Source: Triticum aestivum (Eukaryota > Streptophyta > Magnoliopsida > Poales > Poaceae). From it: a stretch of DNA of 64,000 nucleotides. This document shows, in pieces, positions 34,659 to 46,921 of this stretch. A program made the position numbers and the translations under genes. The stretch lies in assembly GCF_018294505.1 (NCBI RefSeq), contig NC_057804.1, positions 255,386,989 to 255,450,988 of the forward strand, written 5' to 3'. Each line of letters begins with the position of its first letter. Within the stretch, counting starts at the first letter, position 1. The notes below the pieces were generated by a model. That model saw only the letters and a list, made by a program, of their open reading frames with translations. It did not search any database and was not told the origin of the DNA.

Positions 34659-37600
34659 TGTCACGCCCAATATGTGATACTATCCTAAAGAGACTTGAAG
34701 GTCCCACCAAGGATAGAACCGCATATTGATACGCTTTTGCAAGGTGGATATCATTACATCAACATTACATAATAAAAGGGGATACATAAAAAAGGCATAC
34801 AATGCCACATGAATACAATATCATCTTACATAAGAGCACCATCCGACTACGGATGAAACACAAACAGAAACACAAACGACATCCACCCTGCTAGCCCAGG
34901 CTGCCGACCTGGAACCTATCCCCTGATCGAAGAAGAAGTAGAAGAAGAACTCCAAAACAAGCAAACATCGCTCTCGCGTCAAGATCATCACAAAACCTGT
35001 ACCTGCAACTGTTGTTGTAGTAATCTGTGAGCAACGAGGAGTCAACAATCCCATTACCATGGGTATCAAGACTAGCAAAGCTTAATGGGAAAGGAAGGGG
35101 TAAAGTGGTGAGGTTGCAGCAGCGACTAAGCAAGTATGGTGGCTAACATACGCAAATAAGAGCGAGAAGAGAAACAAAGGAACGGTCGTGAAGCTAGCAA
35201 TGATCAAGAGGTGATCCTGAACTCCTACTTACGTCAAACATAACCCAAAAACCATGTTCACTTCCTAGACTCCACCGAGAAGAGACCATCACGGCTACAC
35301 ATGCGGTTGATGCGTTTTAATTCGGATCTGGTGTCAAGTTATCTACAACCGGACATTAACAAATTCCCATCTGCCACATAACCGCGGGCACGGCTCTCAA
35401 AAGTTTATACCCTGCAAGGATGTCCCAACTTAGCCCATCACAAGCTCTCACGGTCAACGAAGGATATTCCTTCTCCCAGGAAGACCCGATCAGTCTCGGA
35501 ATCCCGGTTTACAAGACATTTCGACAATGGTAAAACAAAACCAGCAAAGCCGCCCGATGCACCAACAATCCTGATAGGAGCTGAACATATCTCGTTCTCA
35601 AGGCAACACCGGATGAGACAGGCTACGAGTAAAACCAGACCTCGAGTTTCCCCGAGGGGGCCCCGCAGGCGGCTCGGTTCGGACCAGCACTTAGAGAAGC
35701 ACTGGACCGCGGGGGGGGGGGGGCTAAAATAAAGATGACCCTTGGGTTGGCTGACCCAAGGGAAAGGTATAGGTGGTGGTGAGGCAAATGGTAAAACCAA
35801 AGTTGGGCCTTGCTGGAGGAGTTTTATTCAAAGTGAACTGTCAAGGGGGTCCCATAAATCACCCAACCGCGTAAAGAACGCAAAATCAAGGAACATAACA
35901 CCGATATGACGGAAACTAGGGCGGCAAGAGTGGAACAAAACACCAGGCATAAGGCCGAGTCTTCCACCCTTTACCAAGTATATAGATGCATTAATTAAAT
36001 AAGAGATATTGTGATATCCCAACATAATCATGTCCACCATGGAGCAATCTCCAACTTCACCTGTAACTAACAACGCTATAAGAGGGGCTGAGCAAAGCGG
36101 TAACATAGCGAAGCAACGGTTTGCTAGGAAGGGTGAAAAAGGTTAGAGGCTGACATGGCAATTTGGGAGGCTTGAAGAGCAAATGATAGGTAGCGCACAA
36201 TACCGATAGAACGACGCAACTAGCATAGCAATGATAGTAATGAGATCCAAGGTGATGGTCATCTTGCCTGAAATCCCACAAGGAAGAAGAACGAGTCCAT
36301 GAAGAAGACGAACGGATGAAGCCGAACCAAGCGTAGACGAACGAATCCTCACGGTCGCAACGAAACAGGAACTATTGAGAAGAAGCACACAACATGGTAA
36401 ACACACCACACATATACTGACATGATGCACAACCAAGTATGATGCATGACAATGCTACATGAAGCTACTCATGGCAAAAGATGATGCATACAAGAGCGAC
36501 ACATCAAAGCAAGTTTAAATGAGGCCGGAAACAACATATAACAAATCCGGTAAGTCCTCATATGCAAATTTCGAAATTGATACAGATCTGAATAAACCTT
36601 ATGTTCAAGTTGTTAAACAGCAAGTTAAGATGCACCAAGATGATCTACACGAGATTCTAGTCCAGTTACATATAAAGTTCATTTAATTCGGAGCTACGGC
36701 CTAGAAGATATGAGCAAAACAAGCTAAACATGGCATTGATGCAAAATGCATACAAACATCAAGCAAACACACTCAAAACATGGATGCAACATGATAATAT
36801 GAAACTTCATGCAATATCAAGCAAGTTTCACATAGAGCACACTCAAAACGGAGCAACGGTTCAACACATACACTCTATACAAGTTTAAAGGACAAGCTGT
36901 CCAAAACAACAACTAGGCATCTAGCAAGCATCAAAACTGTATGCTACAGCACCTCAACATAAGAACAAAAGGCATGGGCATGAAGTACGAGTAAAGCATG
37001 ACAAAACATGAACACTGAGCTATCTCCATAAATCAATATAACATGCTCAAAAGGACATGGTAAGATTGCAAATAATAACAGTTTATAGACTTAGCAGAAA
37101 TAACATCAGGTTGCAATGTTTAGAGCTATCAAATAGCATGTTAGAAGAACTTATCATGGCAAACAAAGGCATGGCATGCTAATTATAACTACAAAGAACA
37201 AAACTCCCTTACTGAACTAAATCCAAAGATCAACAGTAAAGATGGTAGCATCCATGCAAACATGGCAAATGATATGACAGATTCAGACATGGCAGGAACA
37301 ACGATAAGTAGGCATGTTGGTGAGCTTGAACAACTCACCACAGAGAAATACATGGCATGACAAGGAAACCAAAAGTAAGATGACATATTTACTAAGCTAA
37401 GCATGGCAAGAGCAAGTTCATAGGGTGCATAGATCACTAGTTATTGACATGGCAAAACTGAACTTAATGTTAACAGGCTGACAGCAACATTATTTAGTAA
37501 TTTGAGAGCAAGATTACAACAAGCTACAGCAGGCTATAAATGCAACCAGGGGCATGGATGGATAGAGCATGACATGTAGAACAAAACATCCTTAGTGAAC

Positions 37601-39292
37601 ATCTCCAGATTATGCATAGAATGACTTGTAGCAGCAGGTTTCTATAGCATCAAGATATAGCAGATTCAGCCTATAAAAACAGTAACAGCAAGTACCCTAC
37701 TTCACGAGCTCGATGCACTCACCACAAGGCACAAAAAAATACATGGATTACACCACTGAAAAGATGGCATGATGTAGCTCAAAACTCATGTAGACATCAA
37801 GCTCATAGGATGCACACACAAAATGCAATGAAAAAGACAAATCATCAAGTTCTGTTAACAGACAACAGTTAACATCATATAGCACTTTTGCAATGATTAT
37901 TAGGGCATCAAGATGGGCTCAAAAAACATGGCACAATGGAACAAAATGAAGAGCATCTCATGATGAACATTTTGATATATTATATGCACAAATCAGAGCA
38001 GCACACAAGAAGTTATGGCATGATCAACATGGGCACATAATGACAGAAAACTAGGACTTGGAGAGGTTTTTACCCCGCGAAAAAAAACGAAGCGGATCGG
38101 GCGAGGAGGAAGAGAGGGTCGGGTCCGGGTGCAGATCGGGCCGAGGCGGGACCCGGGCGGCGGTGGCGGCTCCGGCGAGGTCGGAGGAGGCTGGGGAGGT
38201 GACAACGAGGTGGCCCCGGACCGGATCTGGCTGGATCCGGCCGGCAGCGAGCTGGGGCAGCGGCGGAGGGACGCAGGGTTGGTGAGGCGGAGCCGGCGGC
38301 GAGGCGAAGATGCGCCGGCGACGGGGATGAAGCCGCGGGCGTCGGCGGAGGCGAGGCGCGGTGGGGCGGTCACCGGAGTCGACGGGTGGCGCTGGAGGCG
38401 CGCGGCGGCGGGGTGCCGGGGCGCTCGGGGCGGCGAGCGGTGGCGGAGTCCGGCCAGCGGCGGCGGAAGAGCCGGGCGGCGCGGCAAGGAGGCGGTGACG
38501 GGCGGCAAACTCCGGCGAGCGGTGGCCGGAGCAGAGGGGCGCGCCAGCGAGGGTTGCGGCCACCGGCGCGGTCGGGTGTGGGCGGCGGAGATCCGGGCCG
38601 AGCGGCGGCAGCGGATGGGCTCGGGCGGGCCCGTGATGGGCTCGTGCGGGCCGGCGGCAGAGGCGGCGGGGAGTGACACATGTGCTCCCTGGTTGGCTGG
38701 GCGCGGCGGTGGGATTCGTCCGGCGGCGGCCGTACGTGTCCGGTGGCGATGGGGATGATTATTTAGAGTTTGCCCGAGAATTTCAGAGGGGGAGGTGTAT
38801 TTATAGGTAGAGGGAGCTAGGAGGCTCCAAATGGAGTGCGGTTTTCGCGCACACAATCGTGATCGAACGACCAAGAGCATGGAGGGGTTTTGGATGGGTT
38901 ATTGGGCCACTTAGGAGGGGTTTTGGGCTGCACACAAAAGAGGCCTTTACGGTTCCCCGGTTAACCGTTGGAGTAGCGAACGGACTCCAAATGGCACGAA
39001 ACTTGACAGACAGTCTACCGGTGGTGTACCAAGTCCGCTTGGCAAATCTCGGTCCATTCCGAGAATGTTTAACACCCGCTCACAACAAGAGACAAGAGGG
39101 GAACGCCAGAGGACATAGGAGTGTCGGATTGCAAAACGGACAACGGGGAAAATGCTCGGATGCATGAGACGAACATGTATGCAAAATGAGATGCACATGA
39201 TGACATGACAAAATGCAACACGCAAGCAAACGACATGGCAATGAAGGCGAATAACTGGCGGACACCTGGCGCATCTAATCCAGGGTGTTACA
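34659..39292 (-). mobile_element. Solo LTR of a Gypsy element, 4634 bp
   Basis: Plus-strand ends are TGTCACGCCC at 34659 and GGGTGTTACA at 39292. TGTTT stands on both sides (34654-34658 and 39293-39297), and no internal region or second LTR is present, so this is a solo LTR left by recombination between two LTRs. On the minus strand there is a TATA box at about 38795-38803, a GC-rich leader (38080-38760) and then a long AT-rich part. The 295-codon minus ORF at 37993-38880 is Pro/Arg/Ala low complexity and is not taken as a protein. Confidence 0.88.
38795..38803 (-). promoter_or_regulatory. TATA box in the solo LTR
   Basis: CTATAAATA on the minus strand, directly upstream of the 0.7-kb GC-rich leader. 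Confidence 0.6.
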
Positions 39293-39297
39293 TGTTT

Positions 39298-40634
39298 TGA
39301 GCTGGTCAATGGGGTTATCTAGCCTTTGGCTGAGCATAACTAATTTCAAAAAAAAATATGAAACCTTCGTCATTCATCGTTTTATAAGACACACTAACGA
39401 GGAAAAAAATACTAGACTTGGTATACGAAAATTTTCAAAAAAAACCTAGGTGGCACGATCGAGGTCAAATGAGAACCATTAATTTTAAAAAATAAAAATA
39501 TATATAACCTGCGCAAAATGTTGTCTTATGTGACATATTACCAACCAAAAATCATAAACTTGGTCTATGGACATTTTCATGAAAAAACCTTCACACATAT
39601 GAGCTATCATGTACAACATTGCAGAGAGTTCAAGGAGACCAAGAAATCTACACTATATATATTGAATAGGTGTTAATAAAAAAATATTTGGCTCATTTGG
39701 AGTAGGTCCCAAGAAATTGATTACAAATGGAGCTCTTTGGAGCACATTTCAGAGCTATCATGTACACCTATGAGCTCGTCTCCTTGAACTCTCTCCAATG
39801 TTCCCTTAAGTTTTTCAAAAATCAAAAAAATCAAAAAAAATCACCAAAGCTTGATTTCAAAGTGAATAAGAAGGATCTGAACTTAGTTTTCCATTTACAT
39901 ATTTTAAACGTGTTTTTAAAAGCTTTCATTTAAAGCATAATTTTTTCAAAAAAATGTAAAAACATGAAGATTAATTCAATAAATAGTGAAATTTCGAATC
40001 TACACTATATATATTGAATAGGTGTTAATAAAAAACATTTGGCTCATTTGGAGTAGGTCCCAAGAAATTGATTACAAATGGAGCTCATTTGGAGCACATT
40101 TCTCATGACTATATGTTTTACCACACAAAAGAGATTGGATTAATCACCTAACCTTTATAATAGTTCATCAAACTTTGCAACATCACACCATAGGGCAATG
40201 GACTTCAACTGTTGGTTCAATTCAAATTTTGCCTCTAATTCAAATTGGAATATTTGATCTGTTATTGGAATACTTGATCAAATGATGGACTGTCTTCATT
40301 CAAATGTAGTTTTTTTGCTCTGTTGTTGGAATATTTGATCAAATGATGGACTATTTACTCTTTTTGCTTATTGTTTGCAGCATGTCTGATAAGTGAAGCA
40401 ACACTGAAGCAGCATGTGTGATCATTGCAGAACCTAAACTCATAGCTCACAACATCTAAATAGAACATACCATACACCACAGGCAAATTTAAGGATAGAC
40501 AAATATAGAACCCAATATAGATAGCATAATACATTACTACCATAGACCCCACACAAAGTTCAGATACCACCACACAAATTTTACCAAACAGCCAAATTCA
40601 GTTTAGCAAAAGGAAAAGATAAAACATCATCACA
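39298..40634. other. MULE interior: repeats and 3' region of the zinc-finger gene
   Basis: 39298-40110 is AT-rich and holds two direct copies of a segment of about 105 bp (39651-39755 and 40001-40105), both starting ctacactatatatattgaat. It also holds an inverted pair around 39625-39645/39777-39797 (gagagttcaaggagac). 40110-40634 has no ORF and lies downstream of the stop codon of the zinc-finger gene on the minus strand, so it is probably its 3' untranslated region. Confidence 0.45.
39651..40105 (+). repeat. Two direct repeats of about 105 bp
   Basis: Copy 1 at 39651-39755 and copy 2 at 40001-40105 differ at only a few positions; the spacing is 350 bp. Confidence 0.85.
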
Positions 40635-40764
40635 TCACACCGGAGTCAGGGCCTTTGCAAGGGAAGCATGCTGCCCCCTGATCTTGTAGTCCTCCTCGCG
40701 AATCGCTACATCCTCTCCATGAGACACAAGGTGATTGAAGCGGCCATCCTTTGGCTTTGGCTTG
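40635..40764 (-). pseudogene. C-terminal exon part of the XS-type zinc-finger gene
   Basis: The minus frame reads KPKPKDGRFNHLVSHGEDVA, then ...EEDYKIRGQHASLAKALTPV and a stop at 40635. It continues, across the 13.6-kb Tat1 insertion and its GTGGT duplication, the exon at 54398-54536, which ends in ...WHCPYCTT. Together they give a CPYC pair followed by a spaced HLVSH and a GQHASLAKAL tail. That pattern resembles the zf-XS domain of plant RNA-directed DNA methylation factors (SGS3/FDM/IDN2 relatives). A gene cut in an exon by 13.6 kb cannot be functional. The domain call rests on spacing and a few residues only. Confidence 0.55.
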
Positions 40765-40769
40765 GTGGT
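40765..40769 (+). repeat. Target-site duplication GTGGT (left)
   Basis: Identical to 54398-54402, flanking Tat1. Confidence 0.93.
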
Positions 40770-41846
40770 TGTCGGGGGTTGGATACGACATATGCCAAAG
40801 GATGGCTTATCATGGTGGGAGCGAGTAGAACGTCGCCGGTGCCTGGAAGCGGGATGAGGCGAAGACATGCACGCCGGCGGAACTTACCCAGCTTTAGGGC
40901 TCCCCGAGGAGATAACACCCATACTGCTGCTCTGCGGGGTCTCCGCATGAGCACTAAGGCAAAGTGACTACAATGGTGCTCCTGGAGCTGTTTCGGGAGG
41001 CAGGAGAGGGCAAGGCTAGCTCTCTCCTCCCTGTGTTATCTGGTCTATCTCTATCTAGGTCCGAACCCTTTGCATGGGTGCCCCGGGGGGTTTATATAGG
41101 CCTACCCCCCAGGGGTACAATAGTAATCCGGCTGGGCGCGGGTCCCAGCCGTCTGTCTCTCAGGCCGCCGTCCTCCCCGCCGGCTTCTGGGGCCCGCCGA
41201 CTGGCGGGTCCCGCGGACAGGCTTGATACTGTAGCGGCACTCCTGATGACGCAGGCTCGGTCATTGGGTCGTGGCAACAGTGCCACCATCTATCGGGCGA
41301 TCACTGTCGCCATTCCCCATCCTATCTGGTTAATGGCTCGTGGGGCCCTGGGGAGGAGTCGGCCGACTCCAGGGAGGCCGACTCCCACAGGTCCGTCTTC
41401 GGGGCGCTCAGGCCGCCTTCGGCCCACCCACTGACAGGCGGCCCCGTCGCCTTCGGGTCGTACAGGCCGGCGTCGTGGGCACAGTGTGCTGCGCACTGTG
41501 GCTGAGGTCAGGGCAGGCATGGCAACAGTGCCGCGCCTCGCCGGAGATCTTCCAGCGATACGGCTCACTGTAGCCATGCCGGCCCTTCGTAAGCAGGGGG
41601 AACGGCCACGCCGTGACCGTACCCCGCATTGTACTTCGAGATGAGGGAGGAGTCATGGGCCGACTCTCCATAGTCGGCCTCTCTGGAGGTCGCCAGCTCG
41701 GAGTCGGCTTATCTCGGAGTCGCCGTCTGGGACTCGGCTTGTCTTGGAGTCGCTCCTGGGACTCGGCTTGAGGGGCGCGGCCTGCCCCGATGTCTTGAAA
41801 GGTCCTGGGACTCGGGTTAGCCTACCCGTGGCCCATTACTCCGACA
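40770..41846 (-). repeat. 3' LTR of Tat1
   Basis: 1077 bp, TGTCGGGGGTTGG...CCGACA on the plus strand. TATA box (TATATAAAC, minus) at about 41092-41100. Between 41650 and 41780 a short unit around GAGTCGGCTT/GACTCGGCTT is repeated. Confidence 0.93.
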
Positions 41847-41862
41847 GTAGTCCCCGAAGCTG
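41847..41862 (-). other. Polypurine tract of Tat1
   Basis: CAGCTTCGGGGACTAC on the minus strand directly before the 3' LTR; purine-rich but imperfect. Confidence 0.55.
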
Positions 41863-42303
41863 GTGAAGCCCTGCGGACGCTGCATTGTGGGGCTTCAACA
41901 GTTTCAACCTTCCAGGAGCGGACTCTGGAACTCGGCTGCCGTCTTCCCTTGGGCCGACTGTCGAGAGTCGGATGTTTAGCGAAGAGCCGCAGCTCGAAAG
42001 TCACGGCGGGAAACCAGGCGGCGTGCCTGATACGCTTCCCCGCAGCCATCAGGGCGGTCCTATCGCGTGGCGCCACGTGGAGAGGACAGTCTGCCTGCCC
42101 ACGCGCGCGACGGGACGGGCCGTCAGGCGGGGCCCGCCACTACCGTGCCTCGGCATACGAACGGATCCGTTGCGGCCGTGGACGGTTGGTTTTTCCATGT
42201 CGTTACTGCGCGCAGTAACTTCGTGGGGTAAATCGTGGGGCGGCGTGGGGCATCGTGCGCAGTTAATCCCACGCCCGCCCCCTCGGCTTCTCAGCCCACA
42301 GGG

Positions 42304-42311
42304 CTATAAGT
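42304..42311 (+). promoter_or_regulatory. TATA box of the antisense gene in Tat1
   Basis: TATAAGTA on the plus strand, 118-125 bp before the ATG at 42429, in a GC-rich setting. It lies outside the LTR, so the antisense gene seems to have its own promoter. Confidence 0.6.
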
Positions 42312-42428
42312 AGGCGGGGGGAGCGGAGCGGCACAACACGCGCGCCCTTCTTCCCCGCTCCCCCGCCTCATCTTGCCTTCTCTCCCTCCTGCCTCCGCCA
42401 TTGAGCAAGAGCACTCCACACCACGGTG

Positions 42429-45400
42429 ATGAGCTCTTCCTCTGACGCGGCCCCTGCCATGCGCTCCGGCGTGTGGGACGGCTCGGAGGTAGAAGAGGAA
42501 CACATCGAGTTCCTCCGCCGGACACGCCGTCTCCCTGGCGCGGACCTCGTGCGCGCCCGCGCCGCGCCGGAGGGGGAGATCCGGCTGGCGCCGGAGGAGG
42601 GCGAGCGGGTTATCTTCCGCTCGCACCTCATGCGCGGCCTGGAGCTGCCGGCGAGCGGCTTTTTCCGCTCGTTCTTGGAGTTCCACAGCCTTCAACTGCA
42701 CCACCTCATTCTGAATACGGTGGTGTTGCTCTCCGCCTTCGCCACTCTGTGCGAAGGTTTCCTCGGCGTTCTGCCCACCATCGAGCTGTGAGGAGAATTC
42801 TTCTCTTCTAAGCTCAGCACGCACGTCGCCGGTGCGGCGCTCGACGGCCGACAACCCCTTTCCTCCCATCACGCTGATCAAGTCGGTGAAGATGTGGCAG
42901 CGCTCATACTTCTACGTGAAGAACCTCGCCTCCGACGGCGACTGGGTCAACCTGCCGCCTTACAACACCGCCCCCTAACTGGGAGGCTCCCCAGCTGGTC
43001 TCACCGAGTCAAGACGCTGACTCCCGCCGGAGCCGCTGCCGTAGCGCGACTCCGAGTCTTGACGCGGTCGGAGGGTCTCGTCGGGGCCGACTTGCTGGCC
43101 GCCTTCATGGCGCGCCGAGTTCTCCCGCTCCAAGGCCGGCCTCACCTGATCTGTCAGATGAGCGGCCTCTGAGACCCAAGTCGGATGAGCACCAAGGAGA
43201 TGCCCCGCAAGGAGGTGGCGAACTTGGTGAACCATATCGCGCACTGCGAGTTCGAGGAGGACTGGCAGTTCAGCAAGGAGCCGTACTCGCGCGACAACCT
43301 CCCACCAGTGGTAAGTCGCGTCCCCCTATTGTTTTGTCTTCTTTGCGGCCGACTCCGGCTTCTGACTCTTGTCGGTTTCTTCTGAGCTAGAATCCCCTTA
43401 TGCAACCTGCAGCCGGCGCCACGAGACAACCCCGCGAGTATGTTCTCGATCTTGCGGAGAGCGACGTCGACAACCCCGACTTGGGGGCGGAGGCGATGGA
43501 AGCCGACACCGAAGGCGGGGGAGAAGGAGCAGAAGGCGACTTCAGGCCCTCGGCCACCTTCACCGACTGGCCTAATGACGACGCCGAAGGGGAGGTCGCC
43601 CCGCGCCACCAGCCGAAGGTCGGTTCCTCCGCCGGCCAAGGCGTTTGAAGAGGCGTCACGCCGGGCCGAGTGCGCTCGGCGGCAAGTTGAAGAAGATAAA
43701 GGGGGCGGCCGCCGCGACCAGACGGGAGGAGGCGGCCGCGAAGGCCAACCGCTTCCGAAGGGAAGTGAGAAGGCCGCCGCTAGTCTCTGCGTAACTCTTT
43801 AAGCTTTTTTATTTTCCTTTGTTGAATCTTGTCCGAGTCTTCTTTTATACTCCTGCCATTCTTCTTCAGGGCCCCTCTTTCCCTTGAGAGAGTCACCGTC
43901 CCCTCCGTCATGGGGTCGGCAGAGACGTCCGCTAATACTCGGTGGGCCGACCCCGCCGTTGACCTCCGGGAGGTGACGGAGCGAAATGCGCGGGAGAAGC
44001 GTGAGGAGGAGGAGGCCGAACGTTTGGAGAAGGCGGAGGCCGACAGGGCGGCCGCCTCCACCCAGAAGAAGCTGGAGGCGGCCGAAGCCGCCCTTGCGGC
44101 GAACGTGCCGAGGAGGCCGCGCGTCGCCGATCGGCGATGCTCGTCCCCCACTGTCGTCTGCACCGCCGCCTCCGAAGTTCACGGGGCAGACCGGAGAGGC
44201 CGGCACCGAGAACCCCGTCGTGGAGAAGGAGAGCGGCGAGGCTTCTATGTCGGACACTCTCGTGCCTCCACCGCCACCTCCACCACCATCTGGGAGACCA
44301 CACGGCAAACAGCCGGTGGGTCCATCGGAGCCGCCGGTCAGGGACGAGGCCGGGGCGCGGCTGCTTCTCCAAGTCGCCTCACCGGTGCGCCGCCGTCTTG
44401 AGAGGGCGACCTCGGCGCCGCGACCTCAGGAGACCGGCGCTGCCAGCTCAGCAACCCTAGACGCCAAGGCCACAAGCGCCGCGCCCACCGGGTGGTTGCG
44501 CGGAGGCGGCACCGGGCCGCTAAATCAATCGCTTCTGGAAGTCCAGGCGAAGCTGCGGGCCGAAGGCGACGCCCTTCAAGCCTGCACCAGAGCGCATCTG
44601 GCCGCACGAACGGCCATCCGAGTAAGTTTCTTTTCCTTTTTGATTCTTGTTTTTCTCTGTGGGGGCGCGCCAGCGCACCCACTGGGTGTAGTCCTCGAGT
44701 TCCGGGCTGGCTGCTGAGCAGGCGGTTCGGAACTCCCTCTGACGAGTTCCAAATACTAACTTTGTCTTCAATGACTTATTGCAGGAGTAGCACAACCTCC
44801 ACGCCACTGCCTTCAACCGCAATGTTGAGGAGTTGAGCAAGCAGGCTGCCGACTTGTCGGAAAGCCGGAGTAAGTTCTTCTTCACGGGGGCGCGCTGGCG
44901 CACTCACGGTCTGTAGTCCCTGAGATTCGGGCCGACTGCTGAGCAGTCGGGCCGGATCTTCCCGGCGATCTTCTTTGCTGACGACTTATTTGTCTCTTCT
45001 TTCGTTCTTCAGGAGCCAACGCCGCTCTTCAGGAGCAGCTGGGCGAAGCCAATACCGCCCGGCGTGCCAAGGAGGAGGAGTGTGGCAAGCTTGCCGCGGA
45101 GCGCGACCTGCTGGCGGCGCAGCTGGCCGAGCAGAAGGAGCTGCTCAAGAAGGCGTAGGACGAGGCCGAGAAGAAGGAGGCCGCTCTCCTGGCCGAGTTC
45201 GAGAGCGAGCGCTCCTCCTGGACTGACAGGGAGGCGATGCTGACCTCCGGCTTCCACGAGATCGAGGATATCGTTGATGGTAAGTTTCTTTCGTTTCTTC
45301 GGGCTTCCGACTATGTGTCAGGCCGACTTCTGATTTTTCGACTTGCTTCTTTTTGGTCTTGGCAGACTTCTTCCCTGGTCACTCGCAGGCAGTCCCTCTG

Positions 45401-46153
45401 GCCATCGAGGCTGATCGTGAGGCGCGAAGGGCAAACGGTGAGGAGATCGCCGCTAATGCCCCCCGAACCATCGATGAGCAGCTTCTGAGCATTGAAGCCC
45501 GTCTTCGTCCGGCTCACCGGCTGATGCGCCGGCTTCAGCGTGCCGGCGCCCAGGCGGTTGCCGCCCTGTGGCCAGGCACGCCGGCTCTGCGCACCGCCAG
45601 CCGAACTGCCGACTGGCTGGAGGTCGCTGCCGGCCGTCTTGAGGCCTGGAAGGGCTCCTCGGCCCGGGCCGGAGCGCGCCGGGCCTTGGAGTTCGTCAAG
45701 GCGTGGTATCCAGGGCTGGACCTGGACCGTCTGGCCGCGTTCCGGTCAGAAGCCCAGGCCGAGCTGGAGGCCGTGGAGGGCGCCCTTATCGAGCGTGCGG
45801 CGGCCATCGCCGAGTACACGGACACCAGTGTCTTCGTCCCCGAGCGGGCTGAAGGCGGCGAGGAAGTGCCGCCAGAGTGGTTCGGGATGAACCCGGAGTA
45901 TGGCGAGGACTCGGCGGAGGTGATCGACTCCAGCACCGAGGAGGAGGACGAGGCGGAGGACGAAGGCGAGGCGGAGGTGCCAGAAGACGGAGCAGGCGGC
46001 CAGCCTCAGCTCGACCGCGCCTCCAGCAACGAGCCGCGTCGAGAGAAGGCGACTGCCGCCGGAGGCGATCAAACCGAGACCGCCCAGCCGACTGCCCCGG
46101 CGCCTGACACCGCCGTCTCCTCCGATCCTCCGATCCCAGATGCCGCCTCCTAG
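42429..46153 (+). pseudogene. Antisense six-exon gene, 'putative gypsy type transposon' and coiled-coil protein
   Basis: Lies opposite to gag-pol between pol and the 3' LTR. By GT-AG sites the exons are 42429-43310, 43413-43790, 43870-44621, 44785-44869, 45013-45279 and 45366-46153. The first exon (FRSHLMRGLELPASGFFRSF...) resembles the Pfam family 'putative gypsy type transposon' (PF04195, from memory). Exons 3-5 give Pro/Ser-rich and then coiled-coil segments (QEQLGEANTARRAKEEECGK). The last exon is open for 262 codons (FFPGHSQAVPLAIEADREAR, AWYPGLDLDRLAAF) and ends in an acidic tail. The function is unknown; such antisense ORFs are known in Tat elements. This copy is damaged: stops at 42789 and in exons 1, 4 and 5, and frameshifts in exons 1 and 2. 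It could be transcribed from the TATA box at 42304. Confidence 0.75.
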
Positions 46154-46921
46154 GCTGCCTTTTTCGCCTCTGTTTGTCTGTCTTAGTAATCTTTTGAAAA
46201 CTTTGTTAGATTCGAACAATTCCACCCGCGGGGTGTATCTTGAACTTCTATTCGAAGATTCGGCCAAGGGCCTATGTAAATATTTATCCGATTTCCGTCT
46301 TTCCTTGCTTACTGCTCTTTAGGCTTTTCCCTTTGCCGCCTTCCTTTAGTCGCTGCCTTGCCAGTCGGACAGCCGCTCTGCGGACTGTCGCTGGGTCAAG
46401 TGCTTGGCTACTTCGGGAAGGCAAGTACTTGGCCGTTTAGAGTTTCTTTAGCAAGTCGGATAGAAAGCGACAGGCCGACTACCCAAGAGTCGGCCGTCCT
46501 TGATAGAGGCTAATAAAGACGGCGAGCCGGCTACTCATGAGTCGGCTTTCTGCTTCAGAAATGCTGGAGGCCGTCTTACGCTATGTTCGTGCTTTAGGTC
46601 CTTAGCCATTTTTCGTGTGGGCGCCCGTTCTTCCTCACTCCTGCCCGCCTCACAGTCGCTCTGCGAGCTGCGGCTTTGCCAGGAGGCGGATTGGGCACCG
46701 CGCACTACTTGTCTGACTGCGGGAAGCTCCTCATAGCGCAAGGCGGCGAGTCCCCGGGCCGACTAGTCTGGCCCGGTGCCAAGCGGCTTGTAATGAAAGT
46801 AATGTACTCGGAGGCATAATTCTTATCATACAGATAACAAAAAGGGCAGTCCCCGAGCTCGTCTCGGGGGGCCCAAAGTCTTAGTACTTTAATACAAAGG
46901 GGTAGTGTGATACATACTGCA
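46154..46921. other. Spacer between antisense gene and pol of Tat1
   Basis: Non-coding; shared 3' flank of two convergent genes. Rich in GTCGGC/GCCGAC words (for example 46455-46545), as is the LTR. No terminator could be identified. Confidence 0.5.

Noticed and set aside
37993..38880. 295-codon Pro/Arg-rich minus ORF
   Set aside because: Lies in the GC-rich leader of a solo LTR; low-complexity composition from CCG/CGG repeats, no motif.
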